Shown here: one piece after another, positions 29,213-38,188 of the stretch | Position numbering within the stretch: position 1 is the first letter of the stretch | Layout: every line of letters starts with the position of its first letter | Virus record (IMG/VR): IMGVR_UViG_3300046747_000366 | Coordinates: 1 to 48,626 of that record | Length of the DNA stretch: 48,626 bases | Source: a virus | Direction: 5' to 3' (one strand) | Made by a program: the position numbers and the translations under genes | Notes under the pieces: generated by a model | Told to the model about the DNA's origin: nothing | The model's input: the letters and a program-made list of their open reading frames with translations, nothing else | Database searches by the model: none

Positions 29213-31174
29213 ATGCCAGCACTACCTCCGACGCTTGAAGAGCTAGAAGCCGAGATAGCCTACCACCGGGCTTTGTACGAAGCTGGGGAGGCTGAGATAA
29301 GCGATGCTGCGTTCGACAAACTCATCGACGGATTGGCAAAACGCGCCCCAAAGTCGAAAGTTCTGAAGCAGGTTGGCTCAGCAGTAACGAGTAAAAAGGT
29401 ACAACACGTAGTGCCTATGCTTTCTCTCGACAAGACCAAGGCGATCGAGAAGGTGTTGGAGTGGGCAAAGAGCACCGGCAGCAATTTCTTTGCCGTCATG
29501 CCCAAGTACGATGGCGTGTCTATGGCTGTGTCGTATGCCGACGGGCGGCTAGTGCGCGCTGTGACGAGGGGGGATGGACGAGAGGGCGACGACGTCACAG
29601 CGCTGGCGCGCAACTTCCTCGCCCCTACTGTCGACAACGGCGCAGCATTTGAGTTCCGGGGCGAGGTGCTCTTCTCAAAAGAGGTCTGGGAGCGCGTCAA
29701 AGGCACGTTCGAAGAGCGCGCGAACGGCAGGCCAGTCAACGCGCGTAACGCCGCTGCTGGCTCGCTACTGCGCAAGACACTTACGCCTGAGGCACGCGAG
29801 CTGTGCTTCGTCCCTCATGATGTGATCTACCCAGAGCAAATGCACGGCTATTTCACAGACGCATTGCTAGCGAATGGCTCTGATCGAATGGGCACTGATT
29901 TCTGGCTCGCTACACCCGAGCAGCTAGAAGAACGGTTGGCACTGGCGCAGAAGCAAGTGCTCGACACAGCGTTCCCGTTTGAGACTGACGGGCTTGTTGT
30001 GAAAGTGGCCGACTACAACAAACGAACAAAGCTCGGGGCAACGTCACACCACCCAAAGTGGGCGCTTGCTCTGAAGCACGATGACGAAGAGCGTGAGACA
30101 CTACTCAAGGGAGTACAGTGGCAAGTGTCCCGCACCGGCACCATCACGCCAGTGGCGATCGTCAAGCCTGTGCTGCTCTCAGGAGTCACAGTGTCTCGCG
30201 CCACGCTGCACCACGCCGGCAACGTCAAACGCCTGAAGCTGTACACAGACGATCGAGTAGTGATGACGCGCCGAGGAGGAGTGATACCCCATATCGAGAG
30301 GGTCTCACGGCAGAGCCGCTTGCCAGCGCTAGCCACTCGTATCTGGATTCCCAAGATGTGCCCTTGCTGCGGAGCAGAAACAGAGATGCGCGATGACTTC
30401 CTCTTCTGCACGAAACCGGAAGAATGCCCAGACGTGCAGCGAGAGAAGCTGCTGTACTGGTGCAAGCAAACTGACATGATGGGGTTTGGCGAGCAAGTGA
30501 TCGCAGAGCTGTATAATGACGGTTGCGTCATGCAGCCCTCAGAGCTGTACACGCTCGACGAACACTACATGCAGGTCATCTTCGGCAAGAACCTAGGACC
30601 AAAGCTTGTCGCCGAAGCAGCTGCGAAATCAGAACTCACAAACGCACAGATACTAGTAGGGCTTGGTATCGACTTGATCGGGCGCACACAAGCCGAGCGG
30701 CTATTTGAAGTATTCGAAGACTTCGACCAACTCATCGAGGCAAAAGATGGGTGGTGTGCGCCAGTCCCTGGCATGGGTGTAGAGCGCTGGGAGGCCATAC
30801 ACGGAGGCCTGACCGAAAACGAGAACATACTTCGTAGTCTGCTAAAAGTTCTAACGATCAAGAATCCTAACCGTAGCTCTGTAACGACTGGCCCATTCGC
30901 TGGGAAAGCTGTCGTGTTCACTGGCCGCATGACAGACCTCGAGCGCCCTCACGCACAAGAGCAAGTGCGCGCGCTCGGCGGCACAACACCGACATCGCTC
31001 ACCAAGACTACCGATTACCTCGTCGTCGGTTCTCAGGCGAGCCCCGAGCAGCTACACAAGCGCAACAAAGCAGCCGAGTACAACACCAAGGGGGGCAGCA
31101 TCAAAGTGATCGAAGAAGAGACCTTCCTCGAAATGCTGGCGAAGGCTATGGATGCGAACCCTCAGGCGCTGTAG
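29213..31174 (+). CDS. ligA: NAD+-dependent DNA ligase
   Basis: The 653-residue protein has the full bacterial LigA architecture: domain Ia (NMN-binding helices, 8-40), adenylation motif PKYDG with Lys98, TRGDG near 118-122, the OB-fold, a Cys4 zinc finger (CPCCG...C...C near 383-407), helix-hairpin-helix repeats near 480-530, and a C-terminal BRCT domain near 560-640. It seals nicks using NAD+. The adenylation motif is KYDG instead of the common KLDG. GAGGAAGCC precedes the ATG. Its length is close to the family norm (about 670). It completes the phage's own replication set. Confidence 0.93.
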   Translation: MPALPPTLEELEAEIAYHRALYEAGEAEISDAAFDKLIDGLAKRAPKSKVLKQVGSAVTSKKVQHVVPMLSLDKTKAIEKVLEWAKSTGSNFFAVMPKYDGVSMAVSYADGRLVRAVTRGDGREGDDVTALARNFLAPTVDNGAAFEFRGEVLFSKEVWERVKGTFEERANGRPVNARNAAAGSLLRKTLTPEARELCFVPHDVIYPEQMHGYFTDALLANGSDRMGTDFWLATPEQLEERLALAQKQVLDTAFPFETDGLVVKVADYNKRTKLGATSHHPKWALALKHDDEERETLLKGVQWQVSRTGTITPVAIVKPVLLSGVTVSRATLHHAGNVKRLKLYTDDRVVMTRRGGVIPHIERVSRQSRLPALATRIWIPKMCPCCGAETEMRDDFLFCTKPEECPDVQREKLLYWCKQTDMMGFGEQVIAELYNDGCVMQPSELYTLDEHYMQVIFGKNLGPKLVAEAAAKSELTNAQILVGLGIDLIGRTQAERLFEVFEDFDQLIEAKDGWCAPVPGMGVERWEAIHGGLTENENILRSLLKVLTIKNPNRSSVTTGPFAGKAVVFTGRMTDLERPHAQEQVRALGGTTPTSLTKTTDYLVVGSQASPEQLHKRNKAAEYNTKGGSIKVIEEETFLEMLAKAMDANPQAL

Positions 31175-31203
31175 TAGGATGGGCGCTTGTAGGAGGCCCC
31201 CAA

Positions 31204-31686
31204 GTGAACCAAGACACAACGCTAGACCAGCAAGATCCCCCGTGGCTCAAGGTCATCATGGCCGAACTGGGTGTGACTGAGACTCCCGGCACAGCCGCCA
31301 CGCCTCGTATCCTCGAGTACTTCAAATGGTGCCCGTCGCTGCCTGTCGGCATGGCGACGACCGACGAGACGTCGTGGTGTTCGGCGCTGATCAACTTCGG
31401 TCTTGGCACGTGCAAGCTCAAGCACACTGGCTCAGCAGCCGCACGATCGTGGGAGCGACATGGACGAGCTCTGCCTAGGTTTGTGCGTGGGGGCATCGTA
31501 GTGCTCAGCCGTGGGCCTGACCCAAAACACGGGCACGTGGGTATCAGTCTCAACTACGGCAAGCAAATCACACTACTCGGCGGCAACCAGACGGCCAAGG
31601 GTTGCGTCTCCATTGAGAGCTACCCCCTGTGGCGCGTCGTCGCCATGCGCTGGCCGTCTGACTACACGTACCCTTTCCCCGCGTAA
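31204..31686 (+). CDS. Endolysin candidate, TIGR02594-type NlpC/P60/CHAP-like peptidase
   Basis: The 160-residue protein has an N-terminal ELGVTETPG segment, a DETSWCSALIN motif with Cys59, a GSAAARSW helix, and GHVGIS with His111, in the order seen in the TIGR02594 family of putative phage peptidoglycan hydrolases. LGGNQ follows near residue 126. There is no signal peptide, so release would depend on a holin. The start is GTG with GGAGG 7 nt upstream. It is on the plus strand, whereas the membrane lysis genes are on the minus strand 0.6 kb away. Confidence 0.78.
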   Translation: MNQDTTLDQQDPPWLKVIMAELGVTETPGTAATPRILEYFKWCPSLPVGMATTDETSWCSALINFGLGTCKLKHTGSAAARSWERHGRALPRFVRGGIVVLSRGPDPKHGHVGISLNYGKQITLLGGNQTAKGCVSIESYPLWRVVAMRWPSDYTYPFPA

Positions 31687-31718
31687 TGCGCACGGGACGC
31701 GCGTAAGGCACTCTGTAC

Positions 31719-32252
31719 ATGGACCAGAAATGCCCAGTGTGCGGCGTCCCTATGCTGTGGGACGAGTCCTTCAACGCGGCAGCGTTACTGACAGACATCA
31801 AGCCAACGATCGGCACGGACTACAGCCACGTTACTAATCTTGCATCTCAGTCGATGCTGAAGGAGCGTGGCTCTACTAAGATCGCAAAACACGTAACCGG
31901 CAGCATCCCGTGCAACCAGCGCCGCGGGTACTTCTTGGCCAGGACACTAGGCCTAGTGCAAGTGCCACACAGCAACTACTGGCACGGGCTGTTGAGTCGC
32001 GCGGCAAGCGAGTCGCCTCACGTGGCTCCGATCGTGTTCTTGGACGACAAGCCAAAGACTAGTGAGGTTACATTCAAGATGTTCGTCACTGCCAAGAGTG
32101 CGGAGATCATGCGGGAAGTGCCTACAGGAGCCACGTGTTTCTCTGGGGATGAAGTTATCGTGAAGGCTCTTATCAATCAAGAGATGTCAGATGACTTCAA
32201 AGCAGCTGTGCAGCACGAGGATGTGCGGCTCATGCTCTTTGGGGTCGGCTAG
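31719..32252 (+). CDS. Unknown 177-residue protein with zinc-finger N-terminus
   Basis: A CPVC motif at residues 5-8 begins the protein. The C-terminal 70 residues (APIVFLDDKPKTSEVTFKMF and onwards) look alpha/beta. I do not recognise the family. It is the last gene of the rightward block, with weak AAGG upstream of the ATG. The following 85 bp contain no gene or clear terminator before the convergent minus-strand operon. Confidence 0.6.
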   Translation: MDQKCPVCGVPMLWDESFNAAALLTDIKPTIGTDYSHVTNLASQSMLKERGSTKIAKHVTGSIPCNQRRGYFLARTLGLVQVPHSNYWHGLLSRAASESPHVAPIVFLDDKPKTSEVTFKMFVTAKSAEIMREVPTGATCFSGDEVIVKALINQEMSDDFKAAVQHEDVRLMLFGVG

Positions 32253-32337
32253 CTACACCACGCTACAGCTGCTGTGCTTAGTGCGCCCCAGCCTAAGATC
32301 AGCGCAAGCGCGAGCATTGCCAGTAGCTCTATTAGCA

Positions 32338-32937
32338 TCACAGCCCCGCTGAGAGGCCCCACGCGCCTCCTACGATCACGGCCACGACTGCTGCCCCAAT
32401 ACTCGCCCACAGCCAGCGCGAGCGCTCTAGGCGCTGCTGCACTGTCGCGTTCTGCAGCCGCAGCTCTGCCTCCCGAGCTGCCGCCCCGTCCAAGCCCTCC
32501 TCGAGCGCATCGACTTGCAGCTGCAGCGACTTCTCAATGCCACTGCGCAACTCTAGCCGCTCTTCGAGCAGTGTGATCTTGTGTGCCTGCTGAGAGCTGA
32601 GGGTATTGACCGCACCTAGTAGCGTGTGCTCTTGCGCCAGCTGCTGTGCCGTCGCCAGAGGCCACCACACGCCTCGCTCCCCTCGTAGCTGTAACGGTTC
32701 TCCCCCTGGCAACTGTGACGAGGAATCGGCAGGGGCCTGCACTTTTTCTGGGGCCGCTTGGCCCCTAGCCAGGCAGGGGCTCAGCACGAGGCTACAGAGT
32801 AGCGCCAAACATGCCCAGAGAAGGCCTTTGGGGGCTCTTAGAGGCCCGAGAACGCTGGCACGGCTAGCAGGGTAGCTCTGAGGGCCCTCAGAGGCGCCTG
32901 TGAGCTTGCCGGCGCTTACAGTATCTCTGTATTTCAT
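32338..32937 (-). CDS. Spanin-like membrane protein with signal-anchor, coiled coil and C-terminal membrane segment
   Basis: The 199-residue protein has a hydrophobic signal at about 38-59 (LLWACLALLCSLVLSPCLA, two cysteines near a lipobox-like end), a long coiled-coil periplasmic part (about 95-174), and a second hydrophobic segment at 175-197. Unimolecular spanins have such a topology. The lipobox is imperfect (LSPC rather than an A/G before Cys), so a plain signal peptide is possible. The ATG at 32937 overlaps the preceding stop (AAATGA), which identifies the start. It ends the late operon next to another candidate, giving a possible spanin pair or alternative. Confidence 0.55.
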   Translation of the reverse strand: MKYRDTVSAGKLTGASEGPQSYPASRASVLGPLRAPKGLLWACLALLCSLVLSPCLARGQAAPEKVQAPADSSSQLPGGEPLQLRGERGVWWPLATAQQLAQEHTLLGAVNTLSSQQAHKITLLEERLELRSGIEKSLQLQVDALEEGLDGAAAREAELRLQNATVQQRLERSRWLWASIGAAVVAVIVGGAWGLSAGL

Positions 32938-33320
32938 TTGCCTAACCCCGCCTCTCTGAGTGCCGCCCGTATCTGCGCGTCTGAGAGCTTTTCCCACGGC
33001 TCGCCAGTCATGGCCTCAGCGATCACCTTGTGCTGCTCGACGATGCGCTGATTGACGTTGAGGATCTCGTTCGCCTTGCCCGCGTCTACGCGCTCGATGT
33101 CGGCTTGGATCTTTGTCTGCTTGATGACTTCGACCTTGGCGCGCTGCACAGAGATAGCGTCACCGATCGTGCTCACTTTGTTCGTACTACGTCGCAACAC
33201 TGCCGCGGCTGTAGCGCCGCCAATGATGAGCGCTACGATCGCGAGAAGGTGCCTACGAATGAACGCTGCTATCAGGCTCAGCTTCTCTTTTGTCGGCTGT
33301 AGGAAGGACTGAATCGTCAT
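32934..33320 (-). CDS. Membrane protein with N-terminal anchor and helical periplasmic domain (i-spanin-like)
   Basis: This 128-residue protein has one membrane helix at about 24-43 (HLLAIVALIIGGATAAAV) and then a helical soluble domain of 80 residues. That is the layout of a Rz-type inner-membrane spanin. It overlaps the holin-like gene by 68 nt, as lysis genes often do. No embedded lipoprotein frame was identified. Membrane context strongly suggests lysis; exact class is inferred from topology only. Confidence 0.55.
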   Translation of the reverse strand: MTIQSFLQPTKEKLSLIAAFIRRHLLAIVALIIGGATAAAVLRRSTNKVSTIGDAISVQRAKVEVIKQTKIQADIERVDAGKANEILNVNQRIVEQHKVIAEAMTGEPWEKLSDAQIRAALREAGLGK

Positions 33321-33720
33321 CGACGGTACCCATGGATAGAGGTGGGACGGAACTTCCTGGGAGTTCTAGCACGATGCCGTACTCCTTCGCCTTACCTTTC
33401 AGGATAACCCACAAGAACAGCGACACTGCTCCGCACCCCATGAATGCGCAGACAGACGAGCCGACACCCCAGCCGAGCTTCATTGGGTCCGTCCAGCACT
33501 TGCCGATGAACCAGCCTACAGCGATCGGATGTAGCGGGAGGCTCTCTCGTCCCCACCAGAAGAAGAACCGCGCCAGCTTCCCCGCAGCGTCTTTGCTGTA
33601 GGGTGCGTAAGCGTTCTCTTTCGTGAAGACGCGTAGGCTAAAAAACTGTCCCGCGACCATTAGGATCAACGACACAGAGGCTAGCGGCCAGAACTTGATT
33701 AGGTACGCAGCGTATTCCAT
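33253..33720 (-). CDS. Holin-like membrane protein
   Basis: The 155-residue protein has hydrophobic segments at about 7-31 (a first membrane helix) and about 85-108 (AFMGCGAVSLFLWVI). A weaker stretch lies at 60-72, and the tail is acidic and polar. This size and topology fit a class II or III holin, but holins have no defining motif. It lies with a spanin-like gene, so a hole-forming role in lysis is plausible. It starts one base from the next gene's stop. Confidence 0.45.
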   Translation of the reverse strand: MEYAAYLIKFWPLASVSLILMVAGQFFSLRVFTKENAYAPYSKDAAGKLARFFFWWGRESLPLHPIAVGWFIGKCWTDPMKLGWGVGSSVCAFMGCGAVSLFLWVILKGKAKEYGIVLELPGSSVPPLSMGTVDDDSVLPTADKREAEPDSSVHS

Positions 33721-34197
33721 CTATCTCATCCTTGGTCGATCGTGCCAGGGAGTTCTAAGCGACTCGTAAAAGGCATCCTGCAGTAGCTCCCCGTGCCGCA
33801 CGAGGTTCTCGAACTCTTCCTCATAGAAGTCGGCAGCTGCTTTGCGCAGCCGTGGGTCACTCTCGCGCTCAGAGGCACGCAGCCGCACGTCGTTCTTGAC
33901 GAGTATGTAGACCGTAGAGCGGATCTCTTCTAGCTTCTTCGTGAGGTCTGCGCATTGCAGCCTTTGTGCTTCCTGCTGCTCTAGTAGCCGTGGATGAGCG
34001 CGATCGCTGAGGTTGTGCTCTATGAGTTCTTGGTCAGTGCTCATACCGCTGTATGCAGAGTAAACAAACGCCCAGATGACGCCTACAGCGGAGCCGATCG
34101 TTACTACACCCTTGAGGACGTCCCCCCACTTGAGGACCTCCTTGTACTTTGGGCGAGTTGTCGGCCTATCACTGTCAGTCACAGCGCCTTGTACCAC
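33721..34197 (-). CDS. Membrane-anchored coiled-coil protein of the lysis cluster
   Basis: The 158-residue protein has a short cytoplasmic start, one membrane helix at about 29-49 (VVTIGSAVGVIWAFVYSAY), and a Glu/Arg-rich helical domain. The apparent GTG start (34197) lies inside a CCACTG-N-CAGTGG dyad and has no ribosome-binding site. A GTG five codons later (34182) has AAGG nearby, so that start may be the true one. The role is unknown; it could assist lysis or be a membrane anti-holin-like factor. Confidence 0.5.
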   Translation of the reverse strand: MVQGAVTDSDRPTTRPKYKEVLKWGDVLKGVVTIGSAVGVIWAFVYSAYSGMSTDQELIEHNLSDRAHPRLLEQQEAQRLQCADLTKKLEEIRSTVYILVKNDVRLRASERESDPRLRKAAADFYEEEFENLVRHGELLQDAFYESLRTPWHDRPRMR

Positions 34198-34218
34198 TGG
34201 CAGTGGTTGGGAGTCTAG

Positions 34219-34383
34219 CTAGTCTGGGTACGTCAAGTCTGTAGAGTAGCAAACTGGGCAGATCGCATAGTTTGTTGCGTCTGCCCCACACGCGTTACAC
34301 GTACGAGGAGTAATGCCGTGCGAGTCTGGCGAGCGCCGAGGGGGCTCACGCGGTTCTTGGTTTTCTGTGAGGTCGTCTGGCAT
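34219..34383 (-). CDS. 54-residue zinc-ribbon protein
   Basis: The ATG at 34383 starts a short polar N-terminus and a C-terminal CNAC...CPVC zinc ribbon (two C-x2-C pairs). Longer readings begin inside the tail-spike stop region. Such ribbons are common in phage late and lysis areas but have no defined job. It is in the gap between tail spike and lysis genes. Confidence 0.5.
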   Translation of the reverse strand: MPDDLTENQEPREPPRRSPDSHGITPRTCNACGADATNYAICPVCYSTDLTYPD

Positions 34384-34396
34384 GGGGTAATCTCTT

Positions 34397-36061
34397 TTAT
34401 GGCACTTGGCCGAAGCCGGCACCGGTTCTTAGCTCAAGTGCTGAGCCGCCAAAGCCGCCAGAAGCGTAGGTCGCGTCGATGTTTGCAAACGTATTGGAAC
34501 GCGGCGCTGAGATCGCAGCCGTCGTTGGATCGAAAGCGTTTGTGGTGGCTGTACCGTTCAGCAGGAACTGCGTCGTGCCGGTCGTGAGCTTGCATTGCGA
34601 CACGGCCGTCCCGACGATGCCTACTTTGCTATTGCCACGCACGTCGAAGGCGGCACCGGCATTGCCGTTGCCACATACGTTAGAGGCAGAGATAACGCAT
34701 TGCGCTCCGTCGGTTAGTACCACACACGTAGCACCTCCAAAGTTCTCGAAAAACACATCGCGGAGCCGCAGTAACGACAAGCGGTTCATGAAAATCTGCG
34801 CGCCTTCGCAGATTACCCCGTTGCGTAAGTCAAAGACAGCGCCACCAGAGTTGGCGTTGTTGGCCAACCCGCCAGTTTGCAGCCCGGCAGCCCACACCAT
34901 AAAGGGAGATGGCCCGTCTATGAACATAGCACCGTTCAAGCTCCAACAGTTGTTGAGGTTGATCGGCCCAGAACCGTACCGCACGTTGCCTAGTTTGCAG
35001 TTTTGTAAACACAGCTTAGCGCCACCGAAGAGGCTTTGCTGCCCTGTGAACTCAAAGCCCTGCACGAGTACAGAAATGAGCTGCCCTGTACGCACGGAGT
35101 CTGCCCATATGTTGCAAGTTGCAGCGACAACAGGCAAAACGTAAGTCTCAATGCTCGCCCCAAACGTCGTATCACCAGTAGTGATCGACGTACCACCGTT
35201 TACTACATCGATGTCAGCCCACGGAGACAACTTGGCTTGACCTCCGCCGAGATCAAGATCGACGAATGCCCAGCGGTTATTAGTGACATCGCGAACCAGC
35301 CGGTTACGCTCTGTCGCCGGAACCCAAGTCGACGTTACCTTGCTCGTCGTACCAGGTGCAGTGACTGCCTGGTAATCTGCTTTTCCTGAGACCGAACCAG
35401 AGAACGCCGGAGTTGGCAGCACAGCTCTAATGTTCACGATCACATCTGGTGCAGTCGTGTAGCGGCCGAAAAAGCCGTCTGTCGACAACAGACTAACAAC
35501 GTCCACCGTTTTAGAAACCGTGTGATGAACAGACGATCCAGCACCGGACCAACGTCGCCATAGTTCGGCGTATGTCTGTAAGGGCGCTTCTGGCTTTCCG
35601 CTGTTGTCATCGCTTCCGATCGATGAGTCGATCCGCCAAGCTGTTTGGCCGAGCCAAACCCCTCTATTGGGCTGTAGCCTACGCACCCAGCGGCCAACAC
35701 CGCTCATCGTCGCCCAAACAAGCTGAGGGTGCAACGGCAGTGCCGAGTCTTTCAGAAGATCCGCGTCGTCTAAGTAGCAGGCAATGCGCACACGCGATCT
35801 GTCGTCAATCTTTGCGTCGTCGATTGTGGCTAGTGCTGATGGCGTAGCTACAGCAAGATCTAGCGCTCGGCGCTGCCACACAGTGGGAGAGACCCCAATG
35901 AGGTCGTATAGCTCCTTCGTGTCTAGCTGGTAGCACACGCCAGTAAGATCAGGTGCCGCGACTGAGAGCGCACTACGTGCCGCTGAGTTCGCTACTTGCC
36001 AGCGAGCAGCAACGTGTATGCCGTTCGTCGTCGACTGATCTCTGTGCTGTACCTGTGCCAT
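34397..36061 (-). CDS. Tail spike/fibre protein with beta-helix-like C-terminus
   Basis: The 554-residue protein has an N-terminal part that probably attaches to the baseplate or fibre. Its C-terminal region has repeated short beta-strand sequence with many N, G and C positions (LCLQNCKLGNVRYG, INLNNCWSLNGAMF, CVISASNVCGNGNAG), typical of a right-handed parallel beta-helix. Such proteins bind or cleave host surface polysaccharide. I see no signature of a specific catalytic family. It directly follows the 24-repeat protein by 6 nt and is probably a receptor-binding component. Confidence 0.68.
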   Translation of the reverse strand: MAQVQHRDQSTTNGIHVAARWQVANSAARSALSVAAPDLTGVCYQLDTKELYDLIGVSPTVWQRRALDLAVATPSALATIDDAKIDDRSRVRIACYLDDADLLKDSALPLHPQLVWATMSGVGRWVRRLQPNRGVWLGQTAWRIDSSIGSDDNSGKPEAPLQTYAELWRRWSGAGSSVHHTVSKTVDVVSLLSTDGFFGRYTTAPDVIVNIRAVLPTPAFSGSVSGKADYQAVTAPGTTSKVTSTWVPATERNRLVRDVTNNRWAFVDLDLGGGQAKLSPWADIDVVNGGTSITTGDTTFGASIETYVLPVVAATCNIWADSVRTGQLISVLVQGFEFTGQQSLFGGAKLCLQNCKLGNVRYGSGPINLNNCWSLNGAMFIDGPSPFMVWAAGLQTGGLANNANSGGAVFDLRNGVICEGAQIFMNRLSLLRLRDVFFENFGGATCVVLTDGAQCVISASNVCGNGNAGAAFDVRGNSKVGIVGTAVSQCKLTTGTTQFLLNGTATTNAFDPTTAAISAPRSNTFANIDATYASGGFGGSALELRTGAGFGQVP

Positions 36062-36067
36062 GCTGCT

Positions 36068-38188
36068 TTACCCCGAGGTGAGGATGTCGCCGTCATTGTT
36101 GACAAGCACATCGCCTGAGCCATTGACGATCTGAGGAGCAATGATGATTGGCTCTACTGGCAGTACAGGCGCCGAATAGGCCAGGACTTTGAAGTAACTG
36201 TACGGCACTACCTCGATCTTCTCTGAGCCCGAGAGCAGGTAGACAGTGTAGCGGTAGGTACCAATAGCGCGCCGAGCCCAGAACGTAGAGCTGAGATCAA
36301 ACTCAGCCACGTTACTGTCGAGATCTGGGCGCTTGGTAGCTGTCATTGTAAACTGGGTGCTAGTCGCTGTCTTCGATATCGTCAGGATCAGCGCAAGAGT
36401 GTCGCCGTACAGCCGTACCTTCGCACCGTCTGAGTAAACAACCTCGTATGTCAGTAGCGCAGGCTGGCCCTTTGACAGGCGTAGCTCTGTGCTAGCTCGA
36501 GGTACAACAAAGGCGCCTCTATTACCGGGGCGCTCTATCACCGCCGTGCGCCGCACTACGACAGGCGCGACAGTAGTGACTCCTCCTCTGACTGCGGGAA
36601 TGCCAAAAGCAGCAATGCTGCTGATGCCCTCGGGGCGCAAGAACCCGTCGAACGCGTGAGGCGTACCGAATGCCTCAGCGCTCTCGATGCCTGCGAGTAG
36701 CGCGACGCGCATGTCAGCGCGCACGACTGGCTGCCCAAAGGCCTCAGCACTAGGTATCCCGGGCGGGATCTTGAAGTCGCCGAATACCGGCGCCCCAAAA
36801 ACTTCAGCACTCGCAATACCCAGCGGAGCAATGACAGCTTTAGCGATGACAGAAGCTACGCCAAACGCTTCAGCAGTAACGATAGCGGTCGGCGCAACAG
36901 TGCCCCCCGCATTCGCCACTGCAGCCGCCCCAAAGGCTTCCGCACTAGCAATACCTGCGACAGTGAGCCCCTGGCCTAGCGCAGTCGTTCCGAACTGCTC
37001 AGCCGTAGCAATGCCGCTAGCTGTGATCGCCTGCCCTGACGTAACAGCTGCAGTGCCAAACGTCTCGGCAGTCGCTATCCCTGGCACAGCTACAGAGCCA
37101 GGCTGCGTGGCAGCCGCGGTGCCAAACACTTCTGCTGTAGCGATCCCGCTTACCGCAATGCCGAGTGCTACTGAGGGAGCCCCAAAAGCCTCAGCAGTCG
37201 CTATGCCAATGGGGGAGATCTGCAGCCCAGACGAAACAGCTGGCGCCCCGAACGCCTCTCCACTAGCAATGCCAGAGAGCGCGACAATACTCGCAAGCGT
37301 GTTAGCGCCAAACGCTTCAGCAGTCGCGATGCCAGAAGGTGCAACAACAAAGTTCGCGACAATGGCGAGCGTTCCGAACGCCTCAGCCGTCGCTATCCCC
37401 GCGGGAGCGATAGCCCCTGCAGACCCAACAGCTGCAGTACCGAATGCTTCCCCTGTAGCGATACCAGTAGGAGCGACAGTAGCCGCGGCGATCAAAGCAG
37501 CTGTGCCGAACGCTTCCGCGCTCGCTATCCCTGAGAGCGTGAGCGTCTGACCTGAGGTAAGAGAGTGAGACCCAAAAGCCTCGGCACTCACAATACCCGT
37601 AGGAGCTACGGTAGCTGCCGCAATAACCGAGGCAACACCGAAAGCTTCAGCTGTGCCAATACCTGTCGTGGCGATCGCTGCCGCAGCAATAAGGCTAGCT
37701 GTCCCGAAAGCTTCTGCTGTAGCAAGCCCGCTGGGCGCTACGATCAACGTTGCCGCAACGACGGCAGTGCCGAAAGCTTCGGCGGTTGCGATGCCGGACG
37801 GTGCCACGTTAGCGGCTGCTGTCAGCGCAGCAGTACCAAACGCCTCAGCGGTCGCTATCCCATTAGGTGCGACTACTAGAGTTGCAGCAACTATTGCAGT
37901 ACCAAACGCTTCAGCAGTCGCGATGCCTGACGCAGCAATATTGGCGGCTGCGATCAGAGCGGCAGTACCGAAAGCCTCTGCTGTGGCAATACTTGACGGC
38001 GCAACAATCGCTGCAGAAACTACGGCCGCAGTACCAAAGGCTTCTGCACTCGCGATAGCAGTGGGTGCAACAGTAGCCGCAGCTGTTACAGAGGCAGTAC
38101 CGAAAGCCTCACCTGTAGCGATCCCGCTTGGTGCAACGTTAGTAGCCCCAGCGCCGCTAAGGTTTTGCAGTATGAGGTACGCGAACAT
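36068..38188 (-). CDS. Repeat-rich structural protein with 24 GIATAEAFG repeats
   Basis: The 706-residue protein has a short start, 24 tandem repeats of about 20-23 residues with core G-I-A-T/S-A-E-A-F-G (residues about 22-545), and a folded C-terminal domain of about 160 residues that looks beta-rich. Similar EAFG repeats occur in phage tail proteins, where they probably form an extended beta or solenoid rod. Repeat units diverge more toward the C-terminal end. It overlaps the preceding gene in a TGATG junction. It may be a fibre shaft or a link to the adjacent tail spike. Confidence 0.75.
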   Translation of the reverse strand: MFAYLILQNLSGAGATNVAPSGIATGEAFGTASVTAAATVAPTAIASAEAFGTAAVVSAAIVAPSSIATAEAFGTAALIAAANIAASGIATAEAFGTAIVAATLVVAPNGIATAEAFGTAALTAAANVAPSGIATAEAFGTAVVAATLIVAPSGLATAEAFGTASLIAAAAIATTGIGTAEAFGVASVIAAATVAPTGIVSAEAFGSHSLTSGQTLTLSGIASAEAFGTAALIAAATVAPTGIATGEAFGTAAVGSAGAIAPAGIATAEAFGTLAIVANFVVAPSGIATAEAFGANTLASIVALSGIASGEAFGAPAVSSGLQISPIGIATAEAFGAPSVALGIAVSGIATAEVFGTAAATQPGSVAVPGIATAETFGTAAVTSGQAITASGIATAEQFGTTALGQGLTVAGIASAEAFGAAAVANAGGTVAPTAIVTAEAFGVASVIAKAVIAPLGIASAEVFGAPVFGDFKIPPGIPSAEAFGQPVVRADMRVALLAGIESAEAFGTPHAFDGFLRPEGISSIAAFGIPAVRGGVTTVAPVVVRRTAVIERPGNRGAFVVPRASTELRLSKGQPALLTYEVVYSDGAKVRLYGDTLALILTISKTATSTQFTMTATKRPDLDSNVAEFDLSSTFWARRAIGTYRYTVYLLSGSEKIEVVPYSYFKVLAYSAPVLPVEPIIIAPQIVNGSGDVLVNNDGDILTSG
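36550..38125 (-). repeat. Array of about 24 imperfect coding repeats of roughly 66 bp
   Basis: The array encodes the EAFG repeats of the adjacent structural protein. Unit length varies in steps of one codon, and sequence identity is highest around 37350-38125. Unequal recombination would change rod length. The repeats keep long open frames on both strands, which explains antisense readings. Confidence 0.8.

Noticed and set aside
36550-38125. Regular direct repeats considered as a CRISPR array
   Set aside because: The repeats are contiguous coding units without spacers and vary by codons, so this is a protein repeat.
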